Positions 11,801-24,080 are shown, counted from the first letter of the stretch. The stretch: 64,000 nt of DNA from Acanthaster planci (GCF_001949145.1 NW_019091400.1:125359-189358), one strand, 5' to 3'. Made by a program: numbers and translations. The notes: generated from the sequence alone by a model not told the origin.

Positions 11801-14800
11801 GTCGGTCTAATTTTTAAAAAAATGGAGCTCATACATCAGTCCAGGTTTCCCTGGAACGTCTGACGTAACTTATCTTCCTCCTTTGTCCTTGTTATGGTTC
11901 CTTTACTTTTCTCTCCAAGAACTTTTCGAACCATTTGTTGGGAATTCTGACCAACCAGCCAAAGGATATTTTGCTTTCTATTGACAACTGTAAATCCTGC
12001 CGTGCGGGCATTCCTAATTTTATTAACCCAAGAATACGAAGGCAGTTCTTATACTTTCCTGTAAACGGAACTGACCCTTCGACCGCCTAAACTTCGGCCG
12101 ACTGAACTTTTTTGAATGAGACATCCTAAAGACTCTTAAGCTATTTTGCCATTGCATATACATGTGCATGTATATCTACTGGCTTCTCACACTGAAAATT
12201 CTTACATGAAGTAGGCCTACCCAATTCCACTGCTCCACTCAACGTTCTCGCTTGGCGTGCTTCTCTTCTGCAGTCTGGCCAAGTGACGTTGACCTAACCC
12301 GTACCGTCTTTGGTCAGGCTGGTGAATGACAAATTATTAATCATCTTTTCTTTTTCTATGAAAACGACCGTCCCATTTTTTGATCTGTAAAGGAATCCCC
12401 AAATCCCCAGAAGGTGCTTGTTAACCGTTTCTAGCCCTTTCAATTAAAAAGAGCAGTGCAGTGTCTAGAGATTTGTTCCTATTATGCAGTGCGCAGTATA
12501 CACACTCGTGGACGGTGCTGACGTGCCGCGCCCCGGCGCGCAATTCCGAACGCCGGTTACCCTCAACTTTCCTCATGCAGCGTTGCCAAACCTCTCTGTT
12601 GAAAAACTTTAAATTCATACAGTTAAATATTGGTACTCTTACCTTCATTATGCACGCTGTTGAACCTTTTCGAACTATTTCAGTTTCATGAAATTTAGTC
12701 CGAAATTTAAAAATGGTAGCTTCCGGAATTTAGGCACAAGTTCAGCTGAATGTTCCCAGGCTTGAGTGGTAACAAATCTCAGATACATCATATTAACATT
12801 TAAGAATTTGTAAAGTAGGAGACCTAGACAATTTCTGATAAATCGTTGCTGCCTCCTCTCACTCAAGTTTGTACGAAAATGATTTTCTAATTTTGGGGCA
12901 CATTTTAAAAAAGAGTGCAGTGTGCAATTCGACAGTATAGCTGAAATCAGGTCAAATGCAATTTCATTGGAACATATTACAGTGGGTAACGTTAACTAGA
13001 GCTTGATGAAATAACTTCTGTGAGTGTAAACATTTGAGGCAAAAATATTGCCATAGCGACTGGAGGCGAAACTGTGCCACCCCAGGTACTTGTAGGCGCC
13101 ATGTGTGCCACGTTCGTTAGGCTTAGAGGCTGGTCCATAAAATACGTACGCACGGGGGGGGGGCGCCGTTGCGTACACCACGTGTACAGAGGTGGAGGGG
13201 GTTCAAGCCAGTGCGCCATACCGTCCGCCAAACGAAAATTTGTCTTTAATGAATCTTCATCATATCAATACACTTTCTTATACAAATAAATACCAGAATC
13301 AGCTTCTCTGCTTCGAAAAACCATTAATCAAACACGGTTTCCTCCATCATCCACCCCACCATGTTTTCCTCCCGTGCCAATTATTTGTAAACCGCGATAT
13401 AACTCATGACGCATAAACCGGCAGCATCTTCCGGAAACGTACAGGTACCCTCATCCGTGCAATTAATTGTAGCTAAAAATGCTCAACCCAAAATAAATAG
13501 CACAACCCTAAATATTTCCACGGTTGAGTAAAAGTCAACGACTTATGATTTTTGGTTATTACTCCGATCATGGAGGAAGGAAAGGTCTCCATGCTCTGAT
13601 ACGGTATGCGTACGGGGGGGCACTAAGTACGCCATGCGAAAACGGGGAGGGGAGGTCTGAAAAGTCGTCCCAGTCGTGCTTAGGTACTTTGTGGACGGCC
13701 CCCGTACGCGTGCACTCACGGTATTTGTAAGTCTATGTACCCCCCCCCCCAAAAGAAAAATACTACAGAGCATTGTCCCACGATAATACACGAATCAGTG
13801 ATCGTACAAAATGGAATTTTCATGTTTTTTCTGGTCTAGTGTCGCGTAATGAAAAACGCCGGTTTGGTGTGCCATACAGCTAGCCCCAGCTCTCCGCACG
13901 TACGTACGTGCGTGTGTAGGTGCGCGCACATCTACAGCGCAATTACAAAGGTCAACGATTATAGCCAAAGTGCAGCTTAAGGCATTCAACAATCCTCGGT
14001 AGTATAGTGGTTAGTATCTCTGACTGTCACTCAGGAGACCGGGGTTCGATTCCCCGCCGGGGAGGATTGATTTTATTCTTTCTTTCTTTTAGGACATTTT
14101 GTTTTCATCTTCTAAACAAAAATTAGACGGTTAGACTATTTGCTGTTTCCTTTTTCTTTTCCACTTGTTTCGCGCATTGCATGATGCAAGATTGGCATAG
14201 ATTGCACGAGGATGGTAATTTAAATTTTCCCGACCTGCCGGACTGTTGAAATAAGGTTTCTCAAATAAAACAAGGACGTCCCGGCAGTGTGCATTACATG
14301 ATTGTCTATTGAGGTACGACTGGGCATCGCTGCTCTACTGGGTAGTTTATTTTAAACCTTTTAACGATTAAAAAAATTGGTAGGCCTATTTGTATTATCA
14401 ACATTATTAATTGGGTCAATTTTTCAAGACGCTTGCCTTTACAGAGAAAAATTTGCAATGTCGATGTTGTGGGAAAGGCAACCAACTCTTGTTCAAAGTT
14501 ACTCAGCTCGCGTAATTTTTTTCCTAGGAATGTTGGGGTGCGCATGCGTTTTTCATCTAGGAAGATTGGGGGCAATTATTAAAATGGGGTACACGAACTT
14601 TTTAAGTACAAGTTCACAACAAAATTGCCTTTCTGGCCGACTTGCAGGCACGGTACATGTAGCTCTGTTAGCAGAGCGTTATGTTTAAAACCAACAAGCC
14701 GAGGGTTTGAGTCTACATATGTAGTAATTTTTTCCTGGTGTGGAATTTGTTAGTTGGAGGATGTTAGTAAGAAAGTAAAGCCCGACATTTACCCTAGCAC

Positions 14801-15508
14801 TTAAGTTTCTAAGTGTCCACTAACGTACCCGATCAAGCTTGCAGTTAACCACGCCCGTCTACTATAATTACCCCTCACCTTTCTAAAAACCTAGGCAAAC
14901 AAATTACGCATCTGGATCTAGGCCAAGCAAAATATTAAGACGACCAGTCCTCGTATGAACGTTCATGTCATTCTCCTGGGAATATTTGCGTCAGTACGCG
15001 GCTACTCATATTATGGAAGAACAATTGTATGAAAAGAAGCATGCTTTCTTTGATTAGAGAATATAGAAGGGCATCCCAGCCCACCCCGTCCCCACCGTGA
15101 CTTTGGCCGTCACTTGTAGAAATCCTGTACTCGGAGTCGTCTTCGAATCCTTTGGAGAATAATGTTTTTTCCCCACAGATTTTCCCGCAATAGTAATGGG
15201 CATTACAAGAGAAGATTGAACACAGGAATAGACAAATGTTGTCTTTTCCAGCTTGAAATATTACCGTTTTCAATGGGGATAAAAGGATAGCTTCCATACT
15301 CCGTTCGTCTATCCCCGGTACAGGTGACCACAAGATCGCAGTGATCGACTACGGGGCTTCGGACACCGAAGACGGGGCCAGCAATAGCGTGATACTGGAC
15401 CTAGAAGTCGGCGACCGGGTCTGGCTACAGCTTTACGACAGCAGAGAGCTGCACAGCAGCCACTACCGCTTCACCACCTTCTCTGGCTTCTTACTTTTCG
15501 AGGCTTAA
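8863..15508 (+). CDS. Secreted collagen-like protein with C-terminal C1q domain, five exons, 365 aa
   Basis: Exons: 8863-9271, 9865-10026, 11149-11415, 11581-11655 and 15324-15508 (TAA). All introns are GT-AG and phase 1, and the sum is 1098 nt. Residues 1-22 form a signal peptide. Residues 23-79 are a Ser/Pro/Glu-rich linker. Residues 80-208 are 43 uninterrupted Gly-X-Y triplets. A CAC cysteine pair follows, suited to inter-chain disulphides. The globular C1q domain is about 235-365, with family hallmarks such as the exon-4 start GTYFFN, DRVWLQL and the C-terminal FSGFLLFE. The architecture predicts a secreted trimer like C1q/TNF-related proteins, which serve as complement-like recognition molecules or matrix components. 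The start is chosen for the signal peptide; an acceptor (AG 8855-8856) just upstream implies a 5' UTR exon. AATAAA at 15655-15660 is a likely poly(A) signal. The ligand cannot be told from sequence. Confidence 0.93.
9509..9768. mobile_element. hAT-like MITE in C1q intron 1
   Basis: It starts CAGGGGTGGATT and ends GGATCCACCCTTG, imperfect inverted termini of the CAGGGGTGGATC type known from non-autonomous hAT elements. The interior is A/T rich with C runs. The 8-bp flanks do not match, so either the copy is old or the ends are slightly off. Confidence 0.5.
13993..14064 (+). tRNA. tRNA-Asp (anticodon GTC)
   Basis: This is a 72-nt intronless cloverleaf. The acceptor strands are TCCTCGG and CCGGGGA, the box A region is TAGTATAGTGGTTAGTA, the anticodon loop is CTGTCAC with GTC at 14026-14028, and box B is GGTTCGATTCC. 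A TTTT at 14071-14074 serves as RNA polymerase III terminator. It is very close to the conserved animal tRNA-Asp. It sits inside the last intron (11656-15323) of the C1q gene, on the same strand, and is transcribed independently. Confidence 0.97.
14071..14074 (+). terminator. Pol III terminator of tRNA-Asp
   Basis: A run of four T residues lies seven bases after the tRNA 3' end. Confidence 0.8.
14651..14722 (+). pseudogene. Degenerate tRNA-like sequence (tRNA relic or SINE head)
   Basis: TAGCTCTGTTAGCAGAGCG resembles a tRNA D-arm/box A, and GGGTTTGAGTCT resembles box B at the right distance. TACATGT and ATATGTA can form a seven-pair acceptor stem. The anticodon and T stems do not pair well, so this is not called a working tRNA. 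A poly-T run follows. Confidence 0.3.
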
Positions 15509-15654
15509 GACATGGTTTACCAACAGTCGCCATAAAAGTGGCGAGGCAGCGGAAAGAACCATGGAGGAAGGAGGAGAAAGAACTAAGCACAAAGATTAAA
15601 ATTCTTAAAATGTGAAATGCCGGGTGGTTGAGGAGGGGGCTTGTAAAGGAACGT

Positions 15655-15660
15655 AATAAA
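15655..15660 (+). terminator. Polyadenylation signal of the C1q gene
   Basis: A canonical AATAAA lies about 150 bp after the stop codon; a second AATAAA is at 15696-15701. Confidence 0.6.
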
Positions 15661-16904
15661 GTGATTTGAATGTTTGTATTGAGTGTCACTTTAAAAATAA
15701 AAAGGTTGTGTGGCATTTTAATAGAAATGGAGGCCATTTTGTAGGGGTGACTAACAATTGAAAAGACAGGGTGTAGTTTTGTGGCTTAATATGTGGTTAC
15801 AAAGCCAGGAAACACTGGTTGGGTTTCAATGAACTTCATTGTATGAGGATTTCAAGAGTGTCTGTTGATCCATTTCTTCATGCATAATACTGCATCTTGT
15901 TCAGTTTTTAGTTTGTTACAGTAGAGTGGCAGTAGAAAACAGCAGCAAACGCCGAGAACCAAACACAACACACACAAAACGTAAAGAGAGATAATTTTAT
16001 TTTTACCTCCTCTCTTTCTTCCACGGCATAATGTTGCACTAAAAAATATAATGCTTCAACACGACAGCATTAGCTTTCAATGTTATTTTTCCTGTGTAAT
16101 GTGGAGTCATGATGACGAGTACATGAAAATGTATACGCAACAGACATGTGCATGAAACTGATAGCAATATTTGAAGGGGTAAACTTTCCCATTTGGATGC
16201 AGAAACATTGTAAATGCAGATCTGCTTACAAACTGAAGCAGCGAGAAACCAATTCTCAAAGACAAGAGTTTGCGTAAACGACATAAAATTATATAAGAAT
16301 GCACTGTGCCTTCTATGATGGTATGACATTTGAAAGAATAACAGCCCCTGTAGAAGTTTAAACTTGTTCATCATAATTTCTGTTAGTAAACGGTCCATAT
16401 GAGTTTGTCATCAATCAGAAATTTAAAGTTCCTATCTTGATTTCATATCAACTGTCCAACTCTCAAGCTTGAAAAAAGTGTATTGTTTCTACAGGCGATC
16501 TTTGATCTGGACTTATTTTGACTATCTCAAAGACCTTCTGATAATTTTCATTTCATGAAAAATTGGTACGTATTGAAAGGACTTAAAAAGTACTACTCCA
16601 ATACAAACTTAATCAACAGCTGAATACGTGTTGCTTTTCATTTTTACCAGAAATGTCATAACCTAGCCTAGTAGTTCGTGTAGCCAGGATGGCTGTAATT
16701 CACTCCATCTATAAACAAAAAATGGTAACATTAAAGCTAAACAGCACCCCCTGCCCTCGTTAAAAATAAAAGAAAACAGAGTGAGTGATTATGAAAGATG
16801 TCTTACTGCATTTAGCAACCAGCAAGGTTTTACAGAACAATTCAATCTTTTTTCAGAAAGTATTCATCAAAGTTTGTTGCACAATACGGGAGATTCATGA
16901 CAGA

Positions 16905-17036
16905 GCACCTTCAAGAGTTTGCAACGCATTGGCCAATCATAACGTGCGAAATCTGTCGACCCTTTCCAAACGTGCATTGGGGCGACAAATTTCATGCATT
17001 GTGATTGGCCAATGGGCCGCAAACTCTTGGAGGCGC
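16905..17036. mobile_element. Foldback MITE with about 35-bp inverted repeats
   Basis: The left arm (GCACCTTCAAGAGTTTGC, then CATTGGCCAATCA) is mirrored on the right (TGATTGGCCAATG, then GCAAACTCTTGGAGGCGC). The spacing and size suit a small non-autonomous DNA transposon. No protein is coded. Confidence 0.6.
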
Positions 17037-17785
17037 ACTATTGTGAAACGCCTGTATTGGGGAAAAGGGGTCACATGGAATTGTAGGAAATGTTTACAAA
17101 CCTTGCAAATTAAAATGATGACCACAAAAAAGAGAGAAAAAGCACACAAATAAAAACCAACCCAACATTATGCATAAAAAATACTGAATTGTCTGTGTTC
17201 AGCATTAAGAAACAAAGCTTGTGCAAATTTGTATTTCAGACTGTTTCATAGAGAAGGACAGTCACGGTAAGTTAGAGGCATCTTAAATTAGAAAGCCTAG
17301 CATCACAAGGTTCACATCAACCATTTCAGAATTATTCACCCTTTGTTGAATAAAAAATAATGAACCTGTGTATACATGTATATATTATGAAACTGTCTGG
17401 TGACGAGATTATCTTAACTGCACTTTGAAAGTTCATTATCTTCAGATATCATTTAGTTAATTTTAAGTAGCACTCAAATTGCACTGAAAGTCACATATGA
17501 GCAAAAACGTAAAGCGTTGGGTCTGTGTTGTGCAAACTTCATAAAAAACCAAACAATAACAGCTCCAAAGTCTTTGGCTTTTTTCTCAATGGCAAGAGAG
17601 AGCAAAAAAGTCATCACTGCTTCTGTAAGCCTATAAATGGCCAAATTCTATCCAGATTGGGCACGTTTGTGGTCTTTGAAACACACCGGTGTTGTTGAGT
17701 GGCTCCTCCTTAAAATTGATAGTGAGAAATTTCCTGCAGTTGTGGACGTTGAGCGCAACCATTAGAAGCAGGTTTTCCTTTTTCG

Positions 17786-20700
17786 TCACCGTCTGCTCTT
17801 CTTGGTGGCTGTGTTGGCTTTAAGTCTCCTGTTCTCTTCTCGTTCTCTCCTTATGTCCTCCAGATCCTCTAATATGCCCAGACGGGTTCTGTAACATACA
17901 AAGAAAAAAACACACCGTGTTACTCCAAAATAAACCATCAAGAATGATTATAGTCTTTAGAAGACACAAAGTGGTTTCAAACCCAACTCGGGAATCATGG
18001 ACATATTGGCGTCCCTGAGCAAGACACTTTGCCACAATTTTTTGTCGTCATCTACTGAAAACAAAATTCTTTGTTATTTTGGGCCATGATAATATGAATT
18101 GGCAAATCACTGTGGCCAATCAGGGCAGTAAGAGTTTGAGATTAACATTGTTGAATATGGCACGCGTCAATTAAGTCCAACATCAAAATGTAAGCGGAAA
18201 CGTAAGCATCTGCATCCTGCGGAGAGCGTCATCCGATGTACAGCATAAGGAACTGGAGCAGTGCGTCATCTTCCAACTTGGAACACTGCATCCAGGGGGA
18301 ATGAACATGGACTTTTCTACATTCATTCAGAACTGAATCTGCTTGCCCTGACGAAGGTACCCAGTTACTGAAAGCTCGGCTAAAAAGATAAATTTAGAGC
18401 ACTGATTGTATATATATCTTTGTCAATATTCTGATTACAGTGCTACGCAGCCCTTTCACATTTCTTTTATCAAAATGTAATAAGCTGTATGTACATGTAT
18501 TTATTGAATCGAAAAAAAGCCAACGAAAATGCTTTAACAATGTCTCTGGTCAAACGCTTCAAAACATCTTTTTTGCCAGAATATGATCACATGTTCTTCA
18601 TTTGAGCTTCCAGGAATTACTATTGGACCGTTCTGTCTGGGAGAAAATGGAACTTGATACAATGCCTTTCATATGCACTTCCTCAATGTATTTCCTTTTT
18701 GGAAAAGCCTACAAGGCTTTTTTGGACCAAAGAGCAGAGTGGGGTGGGAAAAGGATAGAGCAAAGGGGCGTGGCTAGGTTATAAAGGACGTACGTTCTAG
18801 CCTCCTCTTTCTGGATTTCTCGGAAGCTAGCCTCCATGTTCCTCAGCTGGTAATCACTGACGTAGTCGTACCTAATGATTCCGAAAGAAAAAATGGATCA
18901 GAAACAGGTCAGATGGTGCAAAAACAATCATCCCTTATAACATTTTGGCAACTGAAGTACTGAAGTGTGACATCACTTTGAAGCAGGAAGTGTTGTGCAA
19001 ACGAATGGAGTACATGCGCGTGTTGGTTCACACACTGGTTCTCATGCTAATTGCCTTCTACACACGTATGCACTTCAGTACTCTATAGTTACGGTAGTCC
19101 ATTTAGTGATGCTATATCACTTTTTGCATGTATCACTTGCTAAAATGCGTCAGATTTTTAAAATATCTTACAGCTTCAAGTTGAATGTGTCATGTAATCC
19201 AAAATACAAGAAAGTTCATTCACTTTAATACATGTTTATTTTACAAGACAAGTTCATGAAAAAGATTTTTTTTTCTGCCAAAAGGCTGAACTCCTCATAC
19301 ATTCAATTCGTTCCCTGGGAGATAAATGTCCTGTTTGTTTCACATGGAGCTTAATCTTGATTAGTAATCCGTCATCGGTTCACTGACACCAGAATATCAA
19401 TAATGAATGCAGCAAACCAGTTTTGGGATCACCGACAGAGATCCATTTCCATGTGAAATTAACAGGCCTCACACTGCATGCTTCAAAGGACATAAAGTAT
19501 GGTTTATACACTTTAACATCAAATGCCAGAGAGTAAGAAATGTATGGACTTTAACATCTACAACAAGGTACTCACAGTGTCATCTGTTTGAAATGTCTAG
19601 TGTGTGTTTAAGTAAAATGGAGCCCCCTACCTTCAGAGCGGCTTTTTTGGCTTTAAAGCTTTGTCCATATTACATGGCTTTGGCTCGCAGCAGCACATGT
19701 GCCTATGGGAAGTGGCTGCACCTGTGAGACAAAGCCTTGTCCGAATCACATGGCTTTGGCTGGCACTGAACATGAGCGCCTGTGGGAAGTGGCTGCACCT
19801 GCCAGCCAAAGCCTTGTCTGAATTAAGTGGATTTGGCTTAGAGTAAACACATGTGCCTATGGGCAGTGGCTGCATCTGCTAGCCAAAGCCTTGTCCAAAT
19901 CACATGGCTTTGGTTGGCATTAAACACAAACGCCTATGGCAAGTAGTTACTTCTGGCAGCCGGTGGATTCCCTAAGCATCTGTGCTATTTCAAGCCAAAG
20001 CTGTTAATATTCGGTCGCAGGTCGCAGCCTTACTTTGACTTGTCATAGCCGAATATCTCCTTGATGTATTTGGACACGTCTTTGGCGCCCCCTTCCTCGA
20101 GGGGCGTGTCATCAATGAAACCGTCATCTTCATAGTCACTCTCCTCTTCGCTCAGGAGACGGCCACGCTTGGCACGGAAGGACGGAGGAGGACCTGATGA
20201 GGGAACTAGGGAGAAGGCACAAAATACCGATTCGTACAATGTAATAAGCGCCACTGACAGGGCAGGAATGAAGCCTAGGGATATACACAAGGAAGCCTAA
20301 CCGCCAAGGCCCTTTTGGCTAGGATACACCCTAAATCCTTCAAACTCTCCAACAGCTCCCATGAAAAAAATTGGATACTGCCTCAATCCTTCAAAATCTT
20401 CCAGCAATTCCTCTCATTATGTTGAGGCAGTGTGAATGGTATACTGGAGCAGTATGGAGGGTCTCACATATAATGTGGGCACGAATTTGTGCACGGCTGC
20501 ACATCAAACAACACGAGGTCGAACCCACAACCTTGAGACAATGCATCCTTTGCAATGTGCTGTAGTTTAAATGTGCTGTGTTAACAATTTCTTTGGCCTT
20601 TTCTAAACTGATTAAAGGTGGATGTTGAAATGAGTGTGTGAACTTTACATGCATGAACACATGGAGGTTGTTGTGTTCTCACATGATCAAAAGCATGTTT

Positions 20701-23700
20701 GGGCTTTGCTTGTTAGCCAATTCTTGTTTGCACTTGGGTTGTGCTCAACTGAACTCCCAAGTTTAGAACACATAACTGCAAATTACTGACAATTCAACTG
20801 TTTTTAATTCAGTTTACTGTGTTTTGAATTAGACAAGGAAAGCAATGTAACCACAGCTGTTCTCTAAAGACACTGCTGGAGAAGATGGCAAATAGCAATG
20901 ACAAACTGGGCTTGTACCTGGCCTTTTCCTGGGGACTTGGCCGCCCACTGGAGGAACTCTCCTCTCCAAGCCTGGCTGCGGCCTGCTACTGCCACCCTGG
21001 CTGCTGCCGGGGGTGGAAGCAGATGCCCTGTCAAAGAAACTGTCCAGTTTGCTCTGGCGTCGGGGTGGGGAGCGTGACGGCGGGGCGATGCGCGGCCTGT
21101 TGGCTGCGGGCTTCTTTTCAAAGTACTCCTCCACCCGACTCTGGTGCAACTTTGCCGGGCGTCCCTTCCGTTCTAGTTCTTGCTTCCCCTGTCTTGTGCA
21201 ATTTGGGTTTGGAGCACCGTTCTTCCTGATGTCTGTGGTGATCGGATACCGTTTGCCAGTCCCCGCAGGAGAATGTTTTGTTTTTGCCGTGCTGGTGGCA
21301 GGTTTTGAGGTCACTGTGTCTGGTCTCTTGGTGCTAGACAGATGTACTGGTGTTTCGGCTTTGCCTGCCACTTTCCCGTTAGTTCTGTGGTGATGAGAGG
21401 TTGGACCTTCTGTTGCCGTGCCCTGCGGTTTCCTGTTGGACCCACTTCCGGATTTCACTTCCCCGCTTTTCCTTCGCTCATGTGACTCCCGTTTTCTGGC
21501 CTCTTCAAGCTTACGAGTGGCCAGTGCTTTCTTGGCGGCCATGCCATCCTGTCTGTGGTTCCTCGGCTCACTCTGCTCGGCTGGCGGCTGCGAGTCGGCT
21601 CCAGTGCCTCCCTGAGTGTGGGGCTTGTTTTCAGCGCTGCCCCCACCATTCTGCTGGTCAGCTGCCAGTGCCAGAAGTTGCTTGTAGCTCATTGGCCCCT
21701 TCTGGACAGGGGCTGGCTTCTTGGGCTTTGCCGGCCTATCGGGAGCCACTTTACTAACGGGCTCTGTTCCTTCTTTCCTTGTCCTCTCTGCAACCTTCTG
21801 GATCTTCTTCATGAAGGACTGGTGTTTCTGCTCGTGCTTCTGGTCCTCATAGCCGTGCTTCCTCTGATCACTTTCCCGCTGTCCACTAACCTTGGGTTTT
21901 TCGACACTTTTCTTGCCTTTTTTATTCGACTCAGCCCGAAGTTTCAGCAGCTGCCGTTTTTTAGCCTGTTCATCTGAAGCTTTAAACAAACACATGAAAG
22001 ATGATAAAAATTCTTTACACAAATTCATATTTTTGCAGACTTAGTACATTCTCAAATTTGCTGGACTACTGTTGAAAAACCTGTGTTTACAAAACACTAC
22101 AAAGTGCATACAAGTACACAAGTATCGAACCAATTGTTGAAATACTGGAACGCTAAGAAACTTATTCGGCGCATGAAAGTACTGGAGAATTTCAGTGGCC
22201 ACAAAATGGGTACAGCTGGCCTGAATAGATATACATGTACAATATGGCAGTCCTACTTCTCAGTGAAGCATACCTTGCATTGTACACGTAGTCTAAATAC
22301 ACCAAAATTTCGCCCATACAAAAATACTTGGCCGCTGAAGTTTTTGTGGTGCATATTTTCCTAGAGTGGTCTTATTTTAACCTCCGCAACTGTTTTGGCA
22401 AAATACTTCATGATATCACATTCCTGTCTTCACCCCAGGTGTGAACCTGTGTCAAGACACCCACCTTTCTGTTGTACTTCCTGCTGCTTTCTTTCCAGTC
22501 GGGCCCGGATGGCAGCCTGGTCCACACCATTTCTCTTCTCCTTTTTGGGGGGTGGAAGCACTGTACTGTAACGCTTACGTTCATCAACCTTTCACACAAG
22601 TGGAAATGATAACAGCGAGAAAAGAAATTACAGTCAAGACCTATTGTTTTACAGATGCTCACAGATCCAAAATGCAATGGTGAACAGGATGAGAATGGGT
22701 CTGAAAATCTTTTTCCAAAGTGAGATCAATGTTTTTATTTGATATGCTTTAGGCACAGTAAAAATTAGCAACAATAAGGGATTTAGCAAATATCAGAAAG
22801 CATTAGTGGAAACAGCCCAAAGTTGCACCAGGCTTGTAAATATGAATTCAAAGTAAGCCTGTCAATAGTGTCGACGTAAGCATGGAAGTAGACAAAGATT
22901 TGCTGCAGTAAATTTTCCAAGCATCCAAAAAGACTCACTGACCATAATTAGTTGCCGCGCCAGTACAACCGCAAAAGCATATCAGGACATTGTACCAAAT
23001 ATCCACTGGCACTGCCTTTAAAAAAACTTGGACAAAATACTCTCTTTTTCAAAATGAGCCTCAGAGAGGTTTATAAAATCTGAGACGATGCCCACAAGAG
23101 AATACCCCGACCATTGAAAGAAATAGATCACAATTGTGGATAGTAAAAAAATCTGAAATTTGTCACAAATGTGCATTCTTTAAAACTTTCACTATTACAA
23201 TTTTTCATTTTAAGTGTGAATTTAATTATAAGAGAGACAACTGTTTTTCAAAAAAGAATACTAGGGCCTACATTTAAAAAAAAATAGGAAGACAAACAGA
23301 AAGAAAAAGAAAGACAAACGTAAACCCAACCTTAAAAATAGTCCAACATGCTAACAAATTTTAAAAATGAGCAAAATGAAAAGGGCAGAGTTCCATTTAT
23401 GGACAACACCAGTTTATCCTTAAAATATTATTATAACCATAACCAATTACAGTGTCAGAAGGTGATAAAAATGTCCTAAATTGAAATATAGCTTGGAAAA
23501 TTCTTAAGCATTTCCTTAGAAAATTAGAAATGCCACTATGCCAGTTTGTACATACAGATTCTCACACAATTTCTGTTCCTTTTTTTAGTTTTACATTGTA
23601 ATTACGTTTTTACACGTAGGCACACATTGAGCTACGTCATGACATTCACATGTACCGTACGTACATATACATGTACAGTAGTACACGTCCTGTCTGCCCG

Positions 23701-23830
23701 TGCGCGAAACAGTACTACATGAATCAGAATCAAACATCAGCAGTGACAAAAATTGAAGTAAAAAAAGTACCTCTTTTTGTGCCCTTTCATTGTTTCTAGC
23801 AGCAATGCTAAGTAACTTTTGGAAATCCAT
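17786..23830 (-). CDS. SPTY2D1: SPT2 histone chaperone homologue (SPTY2D1), six exons, 532 aa
   Basis: SPT2 binds H3-H4 and DNA and acts in the nucleus during transcription-coupled nucleosome recycling. Exons in coding order (minus strand): 23830-23771, 22588-22465, 21979-20918, 20205-20034, 18871-18794 and 17888-17786 (TGA). All splice phases join and the sum is 1599 nt. The N-terminus MDFQKLLSIAARNNERAQKE starts with the family's MDF motif. A basic coiled segment with RARLERKQQEVQQK follows, then a long Lys/Arg/Ser/Pro-rich disordered region in exon 3. The conserved C-terminal histone-binding domain comes last: an acidic stretch (SEEESDYEDDGFIDD), then ISKHIREIFGYD-like VSKYIKEIFGYDKSK, then a helical Glu/Arg-rich tail ending KKSRR. 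Exon 4 reads into a stop at 20030-20032 if unspliced, but the AA|GTAAGG donor and the next exon restore the family's full C-terminus. It is shorter than the human protein, mainly in the disordered middle. Confidence 0.93.
18348..18373 (+). other. Hammerhead-like / retroelement tail motif in SPTY2D1 intron 5
   Basis: CTGACGA (18348-18354) and GAAA (18370-18373), separated by a weakly pairing segment, resemble the CUGANGA...GAAA core of hammerhead ribozymes found in the terminal regions of Penelope-like elements. Stem II is poor and the cleavage site is not evident, so this may be only a decayed retroelement end. Confidence 0.25.
19655..19965. repeat. Tandem array of four ~79-bp units
   Basis: Each unit contains AAAGCCTTGTCCGAATCACA, TGGCTTTGGCT and GGGAAGTGGCTGCACCTG. 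Units start near 19655, 19733, 19812 and 19890. They resemble tandemly joined pieces of a foldback MITE; related words occur at 28330-28480 in a LIN9 intron. The array lies in SPTY2D1 intron 4 (between 18871 and 20034). Confidence 0.7.
23387..23525 (+). repeat. Dispersed direct repeat, copy 1
   Basis: This is about 135 bp beginning AGTTCCATTTATGGACAACA and ending near TTCCTTAGAAAAT. It is clearly alignable, in the same orientation, with 24839-24970. The two copies flank the SPTY2D1/LIN9 promoter. Confidence 0.6.
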
Positions 23831-24080
23831 GACCACTCAGAAGTAGATGTCGCCAAAAAGAAGAAAATCCGTCTCCGGCTTTTGTTAAAAAATCCCGAAT
23901 TTCAGCCTCTTTCGCCACAACCCAGCCTGTTCCCTGCCTTCGAAGCAAATCATGATGTTTTGTGTCGAAGTTCATTGCCCTTTGACCCGTTTTTACTCAT
24001 TCGGTATTTTTCGGAGTGGATCGGCCTTGATTTCCATATCCCAGGATTCATGGGTAATCTTTAAAAAGAGGCGCGTCAAG
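23831..24080. promoter_or_regulatory. Divergent promoter shared by SPTY2D1 and LIN9
   Basis: Only 250 bp separate the two start codons, which point away from each other. The interval holds a CHR-type element TTCGAA (23939-23944) and an E2F-like TTTCGCC. The LIN9 start codon sits in CAAGATGGCGG, a good YY1-type initiator motif. No TATA box is evident. The arrangement is typical of housekeeping head-to-head gene pairs. Confidence 0.65.

Larger units (their letters stand above)
15509..17785. other. Convergent 3' UTRs of the C1q gene and SPTY2D1
   Basis: No coding exon is supported. A minus-strand AATAAA (TTTATT at 15996-16001) could end the SPTY2D1 transcript, so the two convergent genes may nearly meet. 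An inverted-repeat element lies at 16905-17036. Confidence 0.5.

Noticed and set aside
20030-20033. Stop codon after KSK as the end of SPTY2D1
   Set aside because: A GTAAGG donor overlaps it, and two further exons (18794-18871 and 17786-17888) complete the conserved C-terminus in phase.
20371-20565. Possible SINE with a box-B-like GGTTCGACC on the minus strand
   Set aside because: No box A at the right distance and no tail; not supported.
21013-21977. Plus-strand frames of 115-140 codons
   Set aside because: They are shadows of the large, G/C-rich SPTY2D1 exon 3 on the other strand.
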